A stretch of 64,000 nucleotides of DNA, from the NCBI GenBank assembly GCA_000961725.1, contig LADS01000061.1, positions 62,001 through 126,000 of the forward strand, given 5' to 3'. Position 1 is the stretch's first letter, and the number at the start of each line of letters is the position of its first letter. The notes below the pieces were generated by a model, which had not been told where the DNA came from, made no database searches, and saw only the letters and a list, made by a program, of their open reading frames with translations. The DNA is from Desulfobulbaceae bacterium BRH_c16a. Lineage in GTDB: Bacteria > Desulfobacterota > Desulfobulbia > Desulfobulbales > Desulfocapsaceae. Made by a program: the position numbers and the translations under genes. Shown piece after piece: positions 23,559 to 33,022 of the stretch.

Positions 23559-25664
23559 ATGTCAAAAAATCTCTACATTACCGCTCTCGAACCAAAAAGC
23601 GGCTTGTCCCTGATCGCCCTGGGGGTCATGGAATTTCTTGTTCGCAACCTTGTAAAAGTGGCTTTTTTCAGGCCTATTGTCAATGTCCGGCGGTATAAGG
23701 ACGGTGTCGATGAAATCCTGCACCTGATCAAGGCGCATTACAATCTCGATATCCCCTGTGACCAATTGTACGCGTATACCTTCGAGGAGGCGAGGAGCCT
23801 GGTTTCCGATAAGAAAAACGACAGACTCCTGGAGGGCATTCTCGATAAATACAAGGCGCTCGAGAATGAATACGATTTTGTCCTCTGCCTGGGAACGGAC
23901 TATGAAAGCGAATCCGCGGCCTTTGAGTTTGACCTGAATGTCGAGATCGCCAACACCCTGGGTTGTCCGGTATTGCTGCTGGCCAACGCTCATGAGGGTT
24001 CCGTGGAGGGGGTGGTGAAATCGTGCCGGTTTGCCATGGAAGCGTTCGAAGATAAAGGCTGCAACATTCTCTCTATCATCGTCAACAGGGCACCCGCTCA
24101 GCTGCAGCAGCGGATCCTGCAGTCTCTCAAGGAACAGCTTCAGGGAAAGCCCGAGCTTATCTACGTCATCCCCTACGAGGAGATGCTCGACCGACCGACA
24201 ATGGGGGAGATTGTCAAAGCTCTCGATGCAAAGGTTATCTGCGGCAGAGAACAGCTCAACCGGACAGTGTCGCGTTTTGTGATAGCAGCAATGAATCTCA
24301 GGAATTACCTGCCGCGACTCGCCAACGACAACCTGATCATCACCCCCATCGACCGGCTGGATATAATCCTTGGCACACTGGCTGCCTATAGATCAAGCAA
24401 TTTGCCCAACATCGGGGGGATAGTCTTGACGAGTTATATGCAGCCCGACGATCTGTTGCGCAGTCTTCTCCAGGGGATGGAAGATCTGGTGCCGATCATC
24501 AAAGTGGAGGAAGATACCTTCACCACCGCAACGAAAATCAAGGCAATCCACCATTGCATTACCCCGGAGGCCCCACTGAAGATCGCAGCCGGCCTCGGAC
24601 TCTTTGAGTCCCATGTCGACACTACGGAATTGCGAAACAAGATAATCGGTTACAGCCTGTTGTTCACCTCGCCCAAGATGTTTGAGTTCAGTCTTATTAA
24701 ACGTGCCCGCGAACACAAACAGACCATTGTTCTGCCGGAAGGTGAGGAGGAGCGGATTCTGCGGGCGGCAGAAATACTCCTGGCCCGGGACGCCGTCAAG
24801 ATTGTCCTGCTGGGCAGAAAGCAAGTGATAAAAAAGAAAATTCTGACCCTGGGGCTGAACCTGGCCGGTGCAGCGATCATCGAGCCGACGGAGTCGAAAA
24901 TGTTTGAGGACTATGTCGCAACCTATTTTGAACTGAGAAAACACAAAGGTATCACCCCCGATAACGCCAGGGATGTGATGTCCGGCGTCAACCATTTCGG
25001 CACGATGATGGTCTATAAAAACCATGCAGACGGCATGGTCTCCGGTTCGGTCCATTCCACCCTCAACACGGTCCGGCCCTCCCTCGAGTTCGTCAAGACC
25101 AAGCCCGGCAGCACCATCATGTCCTCGATCTTTTTGATGTGTCTGGAGGACCGGGTTCTTGCCTACGGCGACTGTGCCGTCAACCCCCGGCCAACTTCTG
25201 AGCAACTGGCCGAGATTGCGATAGAATCCTCGAAGACTGCGAGCCTGTTCGGGATTAAACCAATGGTCGCCATGCTCTCCTATTCCTCGGGTACGTCCGG
25301 AATAGGCGAAGAGGTGGAAAAGGTGAAAAAGGCAACGGAGATTGTCAAGCGGCTGGCCCCCGAGTTGCTCATCGAGGGGCCGATCCAATATGACGCCGCT
25401 GTGGATGCCACGGTGGCCAAGGCCAAGATGCCGAACAGCAAGGTCGCCGGCAAGGCAACCGTCTTCATCTTTCCGGACCTCAACACCGGCAACAATACCT
25501 ACAAGGCGGTTCAGCGCTCCGCCAAGGCTGTGGCTATCGGCCCAATCATGCAGGGGCTGAACAAACCGGTCAACGACCTCAGCAGAGGCTGTCTTGTCCC
25601 GGATATCGTCAACACCGTGGCGATTACCGCCATCCAGGCCCAGGCCCAGAAGGGGCTGATTTGA
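23559..25664 (+). CDS. pta: Phosphate acetyltransferase, long form
   Basis: A 701-residue Pta of the long, three-domain type. Residues 1-~215 are the P-loop-like N-terminal domain (YITALEPKSGLSLIALGVME; the Walker A is degenerate), ~215-340 a DRTGG domain, and ~375-700 the catalytic PTA domain (ILRAAEILLARDAVKIVLLG, NHFGTMMVYKNHADGMVSGS, VHSTLNTVRPSLEFVKTKPG, NPRPTSEQLAEIA, SGTSGIGEEVEKV, PDLNTGNNTYKAVQRSA). The enzyme interconverts acetyl-CoA and acetyl phosphate. No ackA lies beside it in this window. Confidence 0.95.
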   Translation: MSKNLYITALEPKSGLSLIALGVMEFLVRNLVKVAFFRPIVNVRRYKDGVDEILHLIKAHYNLDIPCDQLYAYTFEEARSLVSDKKNDRLLEGILDKYKALENEYDFVLCLGTDYESESAAFEFDLNVEIANTLGCPVLLLANAHEGSVEGVVKSCRFAMEAFEDKGCNILSIIVNRAPAQLQQRILQSLKEQLQGKPELIYVIPYEEMLDRPTMGEIVKALDAKVICGREQLNRTVSRFVIAAMNLRNYLPRLANDNLIITPIDRLDIILGTLAAYRSSNLPNIGGIVLTSYMQPDDLLRSLLQGMEDLVPIIKVEEDTFTTATKIKAIHHCITPEAPLKIAAGLGLFESHVDTTELRNKIIGYSLLFTSPKMFEFSLIKRAREHKQTIVLPEGEEERILRAAEILLARDAVKIVLLGRKQVIKKKILTLGLNLAGAAIIEPTESKMFEDYVATYFELRKHKGITPDNARDVMSGVNHFGTMMVYKNHADGMVSGSVHSTLNTVRPSLEFVKTKPGSTIMSSIFLMCLEDRVLAYGDCAVNPRPTSEQLAEIAIESSKTASLFGIKPMVAMLSYSSGTSGIGEEVEKVKKATEIVKRLAPELLIEGPIQYDAAVDATVAKAKMPNSKVAGKATVFIFPDLNTGNNTYKAVQRSAKAVAIGPIMQGLNKPVNDLSRGCLVPDIVNTVAITAIQAQAQKGLI

Positions 25665-25715
25665 GTCATGGCGGCAGAAAGCATAACTTAATGTCTGAAG
25701 ATATGAGGCATCAAA

Positions 25716-26945
25716 TCAGACAATCACCCCAAACAAACGGAGCCCAAAGGCGATGAAGAGGAGAGCAACAATGGCGATTTTCACTCGATATCGAGAGGAC
25801 GATACCTTCGATTCTGCCATTATTGAAGACCGGTTGGCGACCAGGGCGGTTTTATCCGATTTCTTGAGTCGATTTTTTAAAAGCAACCGATCGACATAGG
25901 TAAATGGAGCTTTGGCGATCTTCTCTTTTCCCTGTATGGCATTTTTAGGATCAAACAGCAGATCGAGAAGATGTGTTGCCGGTACCTCTTTGCCGAGGGT
26001 GTTGGAGCATCCGGCACAATAGGTTATGACCCTCTTGCCGGAAGCTTCGTTTTTCCTGATTGTCCTCCAGCCGGCGGTTATGGCAGGAGCTATGAATGCT
26101 GCTGCGGCGCCTTCACCACAGCAGATAGCTCTGTCACGGTTGTGTTTCATCTCCTCGAGTCCGGCACCCGTTCCAGCAACCAATGTGCGTACCGCATCGT
26201 GGATTTTTGTCACCGAGCGTGTTGCGCAAGTATCGTGGATGGCGACGGTCTCGGCGAAAAACTCATTCCCAGGGGGGAGGGGAGGGTTCTCTGCCAACCA
26301 CTCGTATATCGAACATGTTTCAAAACCGCCGGCGTATGCTTTAAAAGTGGCATAACAACTCGGGCAGGCGGTAAATATCCTTTTGATATTATTATTTTTG
26401 AGATGATCGGTCAGTTGAACCAAGGACTTCTCAAAATTTCCGTGCAACCCTAAGTCATGGGACGGTTTGGTGCAGCAATCAAGAACAATTCCGATAGTTG
26501 GATCGAGCTTTTTGCAATAGTCATAAACCGATTGAGTGACGTTTGACCGGGTTGCTGCAAGGGTACAACCGGGAAAGAAGATCGAATCACACCTTTCCGG
26601 AAACAGATACAGCGAAAATAATGGTGAAGTACCCCGTGCTTCGTAGCTGCAGAGTAGTTTGTGCCGGTTTTGGACCGATTTACTTTTTGCCGATAATGGA
26701 ATGTTTTTTTGTAGAGTTCTGCGTATCTCAAGAAAGGCGGCAGAGCAGTCGAGATTTCCAGGGCACACAGCCTGGCAAAGTCCGCAGAGATTACAGGCAA
26801 AGACTGGAGAATCTTCCTTCTGGGGTCCCGACAGAAAGGCATTGCAAAGAGTACCTGGTGTACCGTGTTTCTGCAGGAAAGCACACTCTTTCACACAGAG
26901 GTTACAGGAAACACACCTCTTTGCTATCTCGTTTACTGCCGCCAT
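25716..26945 (-). CDS. Membrane-anchored Fe-S oxidoreductase (GlpC/HdrD-like)
   Basis: ATG 26945 gives 409 residues; upstream in-frame sequence would overlap the neighbour. Two 4Fe-4S motifs open the protein (CVSCNLCVKEC and CNLCGLCQAVCPGN). Two CCG-type domains follow: FFPGCTLA...CCTKPSHDLG...CPSCYATFK and HDTCATR...ICCGEGAAA...CAGCSNTLG. These Cys-rich repeats bind the non-cubane or electron-bifurcating clusters of HdrB/HdrD and GlpC. The C-terminus ends in one membrane helix (IAIVALLFIAFGLRLFGVIV), so it can pass electrons at the membrane. It follows the TVP38 gene by ~30 bp, an association seen in related anaerobes. Confidence 0.85.
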   Translation of the reverse strand: MAAVNEIAKRCVSCNLCVKECAFLQKHGTPGTLCNAFLSGPQKEDSPVFACNLCGLCQAVCPGNLDCSAAFLEIRRTLQKNIPLSAKSKSVQNRHKLLCSYEARGTSPLFSLYLFPERCDSIFFPGCTLAATRSNVTQSVYDYCKKLDPTIGIVLDCCTKPSHDLGLHGNFEKSLVQLTDHLKNNNIKRIFTACPSCYATFKAYAGGFETCSIYEWLAENPPLPPGNEFFAETVAIHDTCATRSVTKIHDAVRTLVAGTGAGLEEMKHNRDRAICCGEGAAAAFIAPAITAGWRTIRKNEASGKRVITYCAGCSNTLGKEVPATHLLDLLFDPKNAIQGKEKIAKAPFTYVDRLLLKNRLKKSDKTALVANRSSIMAESKVSSSRYRVKIAIVALLFIAFGLRLFGVIV

Positions 26946-26977
26946 CTTCTTCTCTATCCGTATGCCGGGAATCATGG

Positions 26978-27667
26978 TTATCGAACGCCGGCGACAGGTC
27001 GCTTGTTTCCGGACCATATTTTCTTGAGCAGGAAAGCAAGGACTGAAACGGCAAAAACCAGCAGCAAGCCAAAAACAAATTTCTGTGCCCCGCCGGTGAG
27101 CATTCCACCGGCATAGGAATACATCAGCGTTGCGGGAAGTTGCCCCAATCCCGTTGCCCAGAAAAAAGAACTGAAGCTCATCGAGGTAAGACCTGCCGCA
27201 TAGCTGACAATGTCAAAGGATATGAAGGGAAGCAGTCTCGCAATAAGGATGGTGTGTTTGCCGTACTGCTGAAAGAATGGGTCTAACTCTTCCAGGGCAA
27301 ATCGTGTCGTGATTTTCTCAGTTGCTTCTCGGCCTAATAATCTCGCGATGGCAAAACAGAGAGCGGCGCCGGCCATGGCACTGCTCCAGGAGAGGAGCGC
27401 ACCCCAGGCCCAGCCGAACAAGGCGGCGTTTGCAAAGGTGATAAGAAATGCAGGCAAGGGGGCAATCAGCGCCTGGAAAAGCATGAGGCCGAAGGATATA
27501 ACCGGTGCCATGACGCCGAAGCTTAAAATATATTCTTTTACGGATCCAACATCGCACTGACCAAAGAGCAGGATGAGCTGTTCAATGGCAGTGCGAATCG
27601 GTTCCACAAAAAAACAGATAAGCGGCAGCCCGATAAAAAATGGCAGTACTTTGATTGTCCTGGTCAT
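26978..27667 (-). CDS. TVP38/TMEM64 family (DedA-like) membrane protein
   Basis: A 229-residue protein with about six hydrophobic segments. The family core lies in FQALIAPLPAFLITFANAALFGWAWGALLS and the motif AGAALCFAIARLLGREATEK, followed by LIARLLPFISFDIVSYAAGL. The VTT domain family is implicated in lipid or small-molecule transport across membranes. It is the first gene of a two-gene unit with the Fe-S oxidoreductase. Confidence 0.85.
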   Translation of the reverse strand: MTRTIKVLPFFIGLPLICFFVEPIRTAIEQLILLFGQCDVGSVKEYILSFGVMAPVISFGLMLFQALIAPLPAFLITFANAALFGWAWGALLSWSSAMAGAALCFAIARLLGREATEKITTRFALEELDPFFQQYGKHTILIARLLPFISFDIVSYAAGLTSMSFSSFFWATGLGQLPATLMYSYAGGMLTGGAQKFVFGLLLVFAVSVLAFLLKKIWSGNKRPVAGVR

Positions 27668-28024
27668 TGTCAGCCGGTTTGGAATTTATGTTTTTTGCCT
27701 TGAAGGTGGTGTCGAGTTTGTCCGGATATCGGAAAATGCGCAATGCCCAACCAAGCCTGTATTCAAGACACACCAGTAAAAGAGCAGTCATTAAAGCAAT
27801 TAATTCTTTTTGTCTAATTGTTAATATCTATCTGTGAGGTTGGAAGTATCGGTAAAATCTATTCAAATTCGGGATAGGATGTCGTTACTAGGGAGCGGGA
27901 AGAGGGCTCTCGGAAAGCAGAGGAAAGCGTTTTTTCGGGATAATGAAACATACTGACAGCTTGTGCCGGCAGTATAATGGTGGTAGCTTTCTCGCCATAC
28001 CTTCTTCAAATTAAAGGAGTCTCC
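27668..28024. other. Intergenic stretch between divergent units
   Basis: About 357 bp. The segment before the UspA gene ends in AAAGGAG, its ribosome site. I see no gene or strong hairpin; promoters for both directions are expected here. Confidence 0.4.
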
Positions 28025-28876
28025 ATGGAACGATTTTCAACCAGTCTCCTCGGCCAGGCTGAGACCTTGCTGCTGGCCACGGATGGATCCCATTTCAGCG
28101 ACGGGGCTATCCAGGAAGCGATTTTTCTCGGTCAGGCATGTGGCACCCGGGTGGTTGTCCTGCATGTGGTGCCCATCGAGGCCGAATCGACTAAAGCTGC
28201 AAACTCGGCTGTCATGCAGCGTCAGCAGGAGATGGCTCCCCATCTGGATCAAATCCGCAAAATGGCACAGGACAGCGGAGTGGAGATTGAGGTCGTCGTG
28301 GTGGGCACCACCAGCCCTGAAAAGACCATCGTCGAGCAGGCGCGTTTACGCAAGGCGGATGCCATCCTCATGGGGAGGCACGGCAAAACCGGCCGTCTCT
28401 CCCAGCTGGTGGGGACCATGACCGCTAAAGTTATCGGTCAGGGGTTTCCGCGTGTTCTGGTGGTGCCGAAGGATTTTCTCATCACCGGCGCCCATGTCCT
28501 GCTTACCCTGGACGGTTCATCGAACAGCCTTCTGGCGGCACAGGAAGCTCTGAGCCTTGGTCGAACATGTACAACCCTGCAGCGCTTGACAGTCATTTCG
28601 GTGGTAAAAAAAGATGAAGAGCAGCCCCGGGCCCGGCAGATGGTCGACGAGTTCTGCGCCAGGTGCCGCGAGGAGAATCTGCGGGCAGTCTGCGACCCTC
28701 TGGTACTGACAGGCAAGCCCGCGAAGCTCATCAAGCAGACAGCGCTGGAGCGAAGGGTCGACATGATCCTGATCGGCGGGCGGGGCAAGAGTTTCATGGC
28801 AAAGATGCTTATGGGGAACGTGACCGAAAAAGTTATCGGCAAAGCCCACTGCGCAGTACTGGTAGTGACAGCCTGA
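28025..28876 (+). CDS. Tandem universal stress protein (UspA family)
   Basis: ATG 28025 with AAAGGAG upstream gives 283 residues. Two Usp domains are fused. The first runs to ~145 and has the ATP-binding motif MGRHGKTGRLSQLVGTMTAK; the second covers ~150-283 with IGGRGKSFMAKMLMGNVTEK (G-x2-G-x9-G, the last position followed by N rather than S/T). The nucleotide-binding motif suggests an ATP-binding class protein. It lies 100 bp upstream of a SulP transporter on the same strand, a common pairing suggesting co-regulation with anion uptake or stress. Confidence 0.88.
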   Translation: MERFSTSLLGQAETLLLATDGSHFSDGAIQEAIFLGQACGTRVVVLHVVPIEAESTKAANSAVMQRQQEMAPHLDQIRKMAQDSGVEIEVVVVGTTSPEKTIVEQARLRKADAILMGRHGKTGRLSQLVGTMTAKVIGQGFPRVLVVPKDFLITGAHVLLTLDGSSNSLLAAQEALSLGRTCTTLQRLTVISVVKKDEEQPRARQMVDEFCARCREENLRAVCDPLVLTGKPAKLIKQTALERRVDMILIGGRGKSFMAKMLMGNVTEKVIGKAHCAVLVVTA

Positions 28877-28978
28877 GGATTGCCGCCTCTCCGTCCCGCG
28901 ATCGTTTTGCGGTGGAGGATACCCGGACCCAATGAGGTTCCGGGGCTCTTTCAATAATTCTCTTTGGTAGGTTGTTTC

Positions 28979-31093
28979 ATGTCCAATAAACTATTGGTGC
29001 GTTTCTTTCCCTTTCTCCTGTGGTTTCCGGTTTCCTCCATCATTTTGCGCGGGGATCTTGTCGCCGGCATCACCGGTGCTCTGGTGCTGGTTCCTAAGGC
29101 CATGGCCTATGCCCAACTCTCGGGACTGCCGCTCTATTATGGCCTGTACACCGCCTTTGTTCCTGCCATACTCGGAGCTCTGTGGGGCTCTTCCCGGCAG
29201 CTGGCCACCGGCCCGGTGGCCATTATCTCGCTGATGACGGCAGCTGCCGTCACGCCGCTGGCCATGCCTTATACCGAAGAATATATCGGCCTGGCCCTGC
29301 TCCTTACCCTGTTGGTAGGCATCATCCAGCTCGTCCTCGGGGTGGTCAAGCTGGGCAGCATAGTGAATTTCGTCTCACATCCGGTCATCCTTGGATTCAT
29401 GAACGCCGCAGCCATCATCATTGGCCTCTCCCAGCTTGATATGCTGCTCGGAATACCCAAAGGGCGCAGCGATTTTTTCCTCAAGGATATCTGGGAAATG
29501 CTGCAATATCTCCCCAAGACGCACCTGCCGACACTCGCCATGTCGATTTTCGGTCTCATCCTGATGGTCATGATGAAAAAGATCTCGCTGCTGTCCAAGG
29601 CGAGCGTCCTGGTAGCCGTGGTCGTCACTACCCTGCTCAGTTTTCTCATCGGCTTCGAACACACATCCAGTGGGAAACCTGACGATATCGTTACTCCGGC
29701 TGCCAGGGAAATGGTGATTAAATACGAGAACACCGCTTCGCGTATCGGCGAGTTGAATGCCGCCGCAACCAACCTCTCCGGACAGTTGCGGCAGGCGGAA
29801 AAAGAGCGCGACGCCCGGCTGGCGGCAAACCTGCGACACCGGATTGATCTGATGAAAATCGACATACACGCCCTGGAGCTGGAAAACAGCACGCGCCTGC
29901 CCCTTGTCCGCCGGTTGAATTTTGTCCGCGGGACAACCGGAGAAAATTCACCCGAAGTATTATTCCAGTCAGATAATGTACCGGACACGGCAGTGACCGA
30001 TGGCCGCAAGTGGCATATCAAAAAAATCGAAGATGGGGAAATCCGGCTTTCGGGTGGTGGCGATGTCGTCGGCAAGGTTCCGTCCGGTTTGCCCTCCTTC
30101 CGCCTGCCCACCCTCAGCCTCGATGCCGTACTGCAACTGCTGACCGTGGCCCTGATAATCTCCCTGGTGGCTTTCATGGAGTCCATCTCCATGGCCAAGG
30201 CCATGGCCAGCAAAGTCAAACAGCGCATCGATCCCAACCAGGAACTGATCGGGCAGGGCCTGGCCAACATCGGCGGCTCTTTGTTCCAGGCCTATCCGGC
30301 CTGCGGTTCGTTTACCGGCTCGGCCATCAACCTGCAGGCCGGTGCCAAGACCGGTTTTGCCATGGTTTTCAACGGGATTTTTGTTGCCGCCACCTTGTTG
30401 TTTCTCACACCTTTCCTCTACCATCTGCCCAAGGCGGTGCTGGCGGTGATCATCCTGCTGGCGGTCACAGGACTGGTCACTCCCCAGGCTCTCAAACATA
30501 CCTGGAAGGCCAGCCGGCCCGACGGCATCGTCGCCCTGGTCACCTTTGTCGTCACCCTGCTGGCTGCGCCTCATCTGGATAAAGGCATCATGATCGGCAC
30601 TGCCCTGTCGATCGGGCTCTATCTCTACCGCACCATGGCTCCACGCGTTGCTGTCCTCGGTCGCCATGGGGACGGCACCCTGCGGGATGTCAAGGTCAAT
30701 CCCAACCTGACAACCTCAGTGCTGGTGACCGCCATTCGATTCGACGGCTCGCTTTATTTCGCCAACATTGCTCACTTTGAGGATGCCGTTCTGGCATCGG
30801 TTGCGAAAAACAAGGAGGCGAAATACCTTCTGGTAGTCAGCGACGCCATAAACTATATCGATTCCTCGGGCGAAGAGATGATCCACCATCTCGTGGCGCA
30901 AATGCGCGAGTCTGGCGTCGAACTCGTCTTTTCCGGACTGAAGAAGCAGATTCTCGATGTGATGCGCGCTACCGGGCTCTATAACCTTATAGGGGAGCAG
31001 AATATTTTTGCTACGGAGAACAAGGCTCTGAACGCCATTTCCCAGCGGCTGGGCGAAGCGGCGAAGGATGATGCGCTGTTCACCTATCTGTAA
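28979..31093 (+). CDS. SulP/SLC26 anion transporter with coiled-coil insert and STAS domain
   Basis: ATG 28979 gives 704 residues; TTG 28964 is a poorer start. The membrane core is typical of SulP sulfate/bicarbonate carriers (GDLVAGITGALVLVPKAMAYA, GLPLYYGLYTAFVP, SRQLATGPVAIISLM, GQGLANIGGSLFQAYPACGS). A STAS domain closes the protein (ILVVSDAINYIDSSGEEMIHHL-like region near residue 620). Unusually, about 135 residues (~227-362) interrupt the membrane domain before GKVPSGLPSFRLP; this stretch is charged and heptad-like (REMVIKYENTASRIGELNAA, QLRQAEKERDARLA). Family proteins are usually ~560 aa. Substrate not determinable. Confidence 0.9.
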   Translation: MSNKLLVRFFPFLLWFPVSSIILRGDLVAGITGALVLVPKAMAYAQLSGLPLYYGLYTAFVPAILGALWGSSRQLATGPVAIISLMTAAAVTPLAMPYTEEYIGLALLLTLLVGIIQLVLGVVKLGSIVNFVSHPVILGFMNAAAIIIGLSQLDMLLGIPKGRSDFFLKDIWEMLQYLPKTHLPTLAMSIFGLILMVMMKKISLLSKASVLVAVVVTTLLSFLIGFEHTSSGKPDDIVTPAAREMVIKYENTASRIGELNAAATNLSGQLRQAEKERDARLAANLRHRIDLMKIDIHALELENSTRLPLVRRLNFVRGTTGENSPEVLFQSDNVPDTAVTDGRKWHIKKIEDGEIRLSGGGDVVGKVPSGLPSFRLPTLSLDAVLQLLTVALIISLVAFMESISMAKAMASKVKQRIDPNQELIGQGLANIGGSLFQAYPACGSFTGSAINLQAGAKTGFAMVFNGIFVAATLLFLTPFLYHLPKAVLAVIILLAVTGLVTPQALKHTWKASRPDGIVALVTFVVTLLAAPHLDKGIMIGTALSIGLYLYRTMAPRVAVLGRHGDGTLRDVKVNPNLTTSVLVTAIRFDGSLYFANIAHFEDAVLASVAKNKEAKYLLVVSDAINYIDSSGEEMIHHLVAQMRESGVELVFSGLKKQILDVMRATGLYNLIGEQNIFATENKALNAISQRLGEAAKDDALFTYL

Positions 31094-31273
31094 GCCGCGA
31101 AATTACGGCGACAGAGGTAGATATGTTTGCGTGGGAAATTTGTAACCCGATCTTCTTTCTTATAACAAATCGTTGATTCCCTTGGTGACGGCTCCGCGCC
31201 GGGGAATAAGCCTTGGCCGGGTGCCTTTTCGGTGAACGATTACTTTTTCACTCACACTCTGGAGAGGGAAGCA

Positions 31274-32410
31274 ATGACGGAGAAAACAGCAGTTGATCGG
31301 AGAGAGTTTATGCGGTTGGGAATGGCTGCCGGGACGGTTGTTATGGCGGCCGGGGTGTTGCCCGGCTTTTCCTGGGCGGATGTCAAGACGGTTGGAGTCG
31401 ACGACTGCCTGGCGATGTCTCCGGCAAAGATGGTCGACAGTTCCAAGGTGGTCCAGGACGCCTGGCAGTATCTGCAGGCGACTTTAGCGACCATTGGCGA
31501 CGCTCAAGTCCGCAAGGTGGTGGCCGGGATGATCGCCGATCCGCTGCCGACCTTTTACGCCCGGCTTGCCGACGGCGGCAAGGAGGGGGTATGGAACGAA
31601 CTGACGGCAGAAAAACTGATCGAAGGAATCGCCCTGGCGGATTTCCTGCCCCCGGTCGCCGATCGGAAAAAGAGCCCTCAGCCTTTCATTACCGCACCGG
31701 GCAGCGGCTACCAGAGCCACCATTCCTATCCCGGTGGCCTCGTCACCCATACCGCCTTGAACGTCAGGCTGGCACTGGCTATCCACCAGTGTTACCAGGA
31801 GACCTACGGCGCCGAACTGGACCGGGACGTGATCATCGCCTCCCAGGTTCTCCACGACATCCATAAGGGCTGGGTCTTTCAGTGGGGCGATGACGGCTCG
31901 TCGCGGACCGAGCTGAAGCTGGCCGGCACCGGCGAGCATCATGTCTACAGCATTGCCGAATCCATTGCCCGCGGTCTGCCTGCCGAAATCTGTGTGGCCC
32001 AGGCCTGCGCCCACAATCATCCGGGCACCGCCAAGGACGAGGCGGAGGTAGTGGGCTGGCTTCGGGCTGCCGCCATTCTCCTCGGCATCGATCCGGCGGC
32101 TAAAGGGCTTCTCGCCGCCAACGGCAAGACCCTGCCGCTCCCCCGGCGCATGGAGAACTTTGTCTGTCACCTCGGCGACCACGACTACGTGCTGAGTGTC
32201 CCGGCGGTTCAATGGCTCTTGCCGGAGATGCAGGCCATAGCCAAAGAGAAATACCGGATGTCGGACGACGACCTGCACGGCAAGAAGTTCAACGCCTTCA
32301 GGAACTATGCGTTCTCGCAGGTAACGGCAATGACTTTATACCACCACTACAGCACCTCGGGCAGGGCGGGCCTGGCCGAGAAGCTGACCGCCATGATCGT
32401 TCCCGCTTGA
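31274..32410 (+). CDS. HD-domain protein with twin-arginine signal
   Basis: ATG 31274 gives 378 residues starting MTEKTAVDRREFMRLGMAAG, an RR-x-F Tat signal with a hydrophobic run ending near SWA (residue ~38). The mature protein carries an HD phosphohydrolase-like arrangement: SYPGGLVTHTALNVRLALAI provides the first His, IIASQVLHDIHKGW the HD pair, and CAHNHPG a further His. HD proteins are metal-dependent phosphohydrolases and are mostly cytoplasmic, so Tat export of a folded, metal-loaded one is noteworthy. It stands alone between SulP and an HxlR regulator. Substrate unknown. Confidence 0.8.
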   Translation: MTEKTAVDRREFMRLGMAAGTVVMAAGVLPGFSWADVKTVGVDDCLAMSPAKMVDSSKVVQDAWQYLQATLATIGDAQVRKVVAGMIADPLPTFYARLADGGKEGVWNELTAEKLIEGIALADFLPPVADRKKSPQPFITAPGSGYQSHHSYPGGLVTHTALNVRLALAIHQCYQETYGAELDRDVIIASQVLHDIHKGWVFQWGDDGSSRTELKLAGTGEHHVYSIAESIARGLPAEICVAQACAHNHPGTAKDEAEVVGWLRAAAILLGIDPAAKGLLAANGKTLPLPRRMENFVCHLGDHDYVLSVPAVQWLLPEMQAIAKEKYRMSDDDLHGKKFNAFRNYAFSQVTAMTLYHHYSTSGRAGLAEKLTAMIVPA

Positions 32411-32605
32411 TTTTCGCTTCATTTTCATTTTGGACGGCGAGGTCCGCAGCGGGGTTGGCCTGGCGGTACAGAAAATGTGGAAATGCTCCGCCGCTCCGCC
32501 GCTTAAAAAACTTACTATGGTATCTATAACACCTGTATGGTAGAAATGGGAAGTAGGCACCTTTTTGTATCGTTGTATCAAAACAAATACCTGGGGAGCA
32601 GTCAT
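32411..32605 (+). promoter_or_regulatory. Possible HxlR-type operator/promoter region
   Basis: The stretch before the HxlR gene contains near-repeats ACTATGGTATC / TGTATGGTAG around 32515-32545 and TTGTATCGTTGTATC near 32565-32580. HxlR proteins bind GTATC-containing sites, so autoregulation is possible. The assignment is by motif likeness only. Confidence 0.3.
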
Positions 32606-33022
32606 ATGACTGAGTGTAATCGTAAAGAGATCCATGGGCGGGAATATTATTGCACCGTCGAGTTGACCCTGAATGTCATCGGCGGCAAATGGAAACCGAT
32701 CATCCTCTTTCACCTCGGCAACGTGGGGACAAAGCGGTTCGGCCAGCTGAAACAGATGATGCCCAATATCACCCAGAAGATGCTGACCCAGCAGCTGCGG
32801 GAACTGGAACATGACGGCCTGGTGCATCGCAAGGTATATGCCGAGGTGCCGCCCAAGGTGGAATACTCGCTCTCCGACTTCGGCCGCACCATCATGCCGG
32901 TGATGCAAAACCTCTGCCGGTGGGGACAAAGCTATGAGGAGAAATTCCGCATTGCGCCGGCGAGCATGGCGGAGGCGGAGAGGGAACAGCTCTTTCTCCG
33001 ACAGGAAGGAGGTAATCAATGA
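32606..33022 (+). CDS. HxlR-family winged-helix transcriptional regulator
   Basis: ATG 32606 (after GGGGAGC) gives 138 residues. CTVELTLNVIGGKWKPIILF is the hallmark N-terminal motif of HxlR/DUF24 regulators, with the recognition region RFGQLKQMMPNITQKMLTQQ and the wing LVHRKVYAEVPPKVEYSLSD. The C-proximal Cys at VELTLN start is the redox or aldehyde sensing Cys in several family members. The stop overlaps the start of the next gene (ATGA), so it probably regulates its own operon with the CitE-like lyase. Confidence 0.9.
   Translation: MTECNRKEIHGREYYCTVELTLNVIGGKWKPIILFHLGNVGTKRFGQLKQMMPNITQKMLTQQLRELEHDGLVHRKVYAEVPPKVEYSLSDFGRTIMPVMQNLCRWGQSYEEKFRIAPASMAEAEREQLFLRQEGGNQ

Noticed and set aside
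24393..25388. 331-codon minus-strand frame inside pta
   Set aside because: Shadow; no ribosome site and the plus strand has all Pta motifs.
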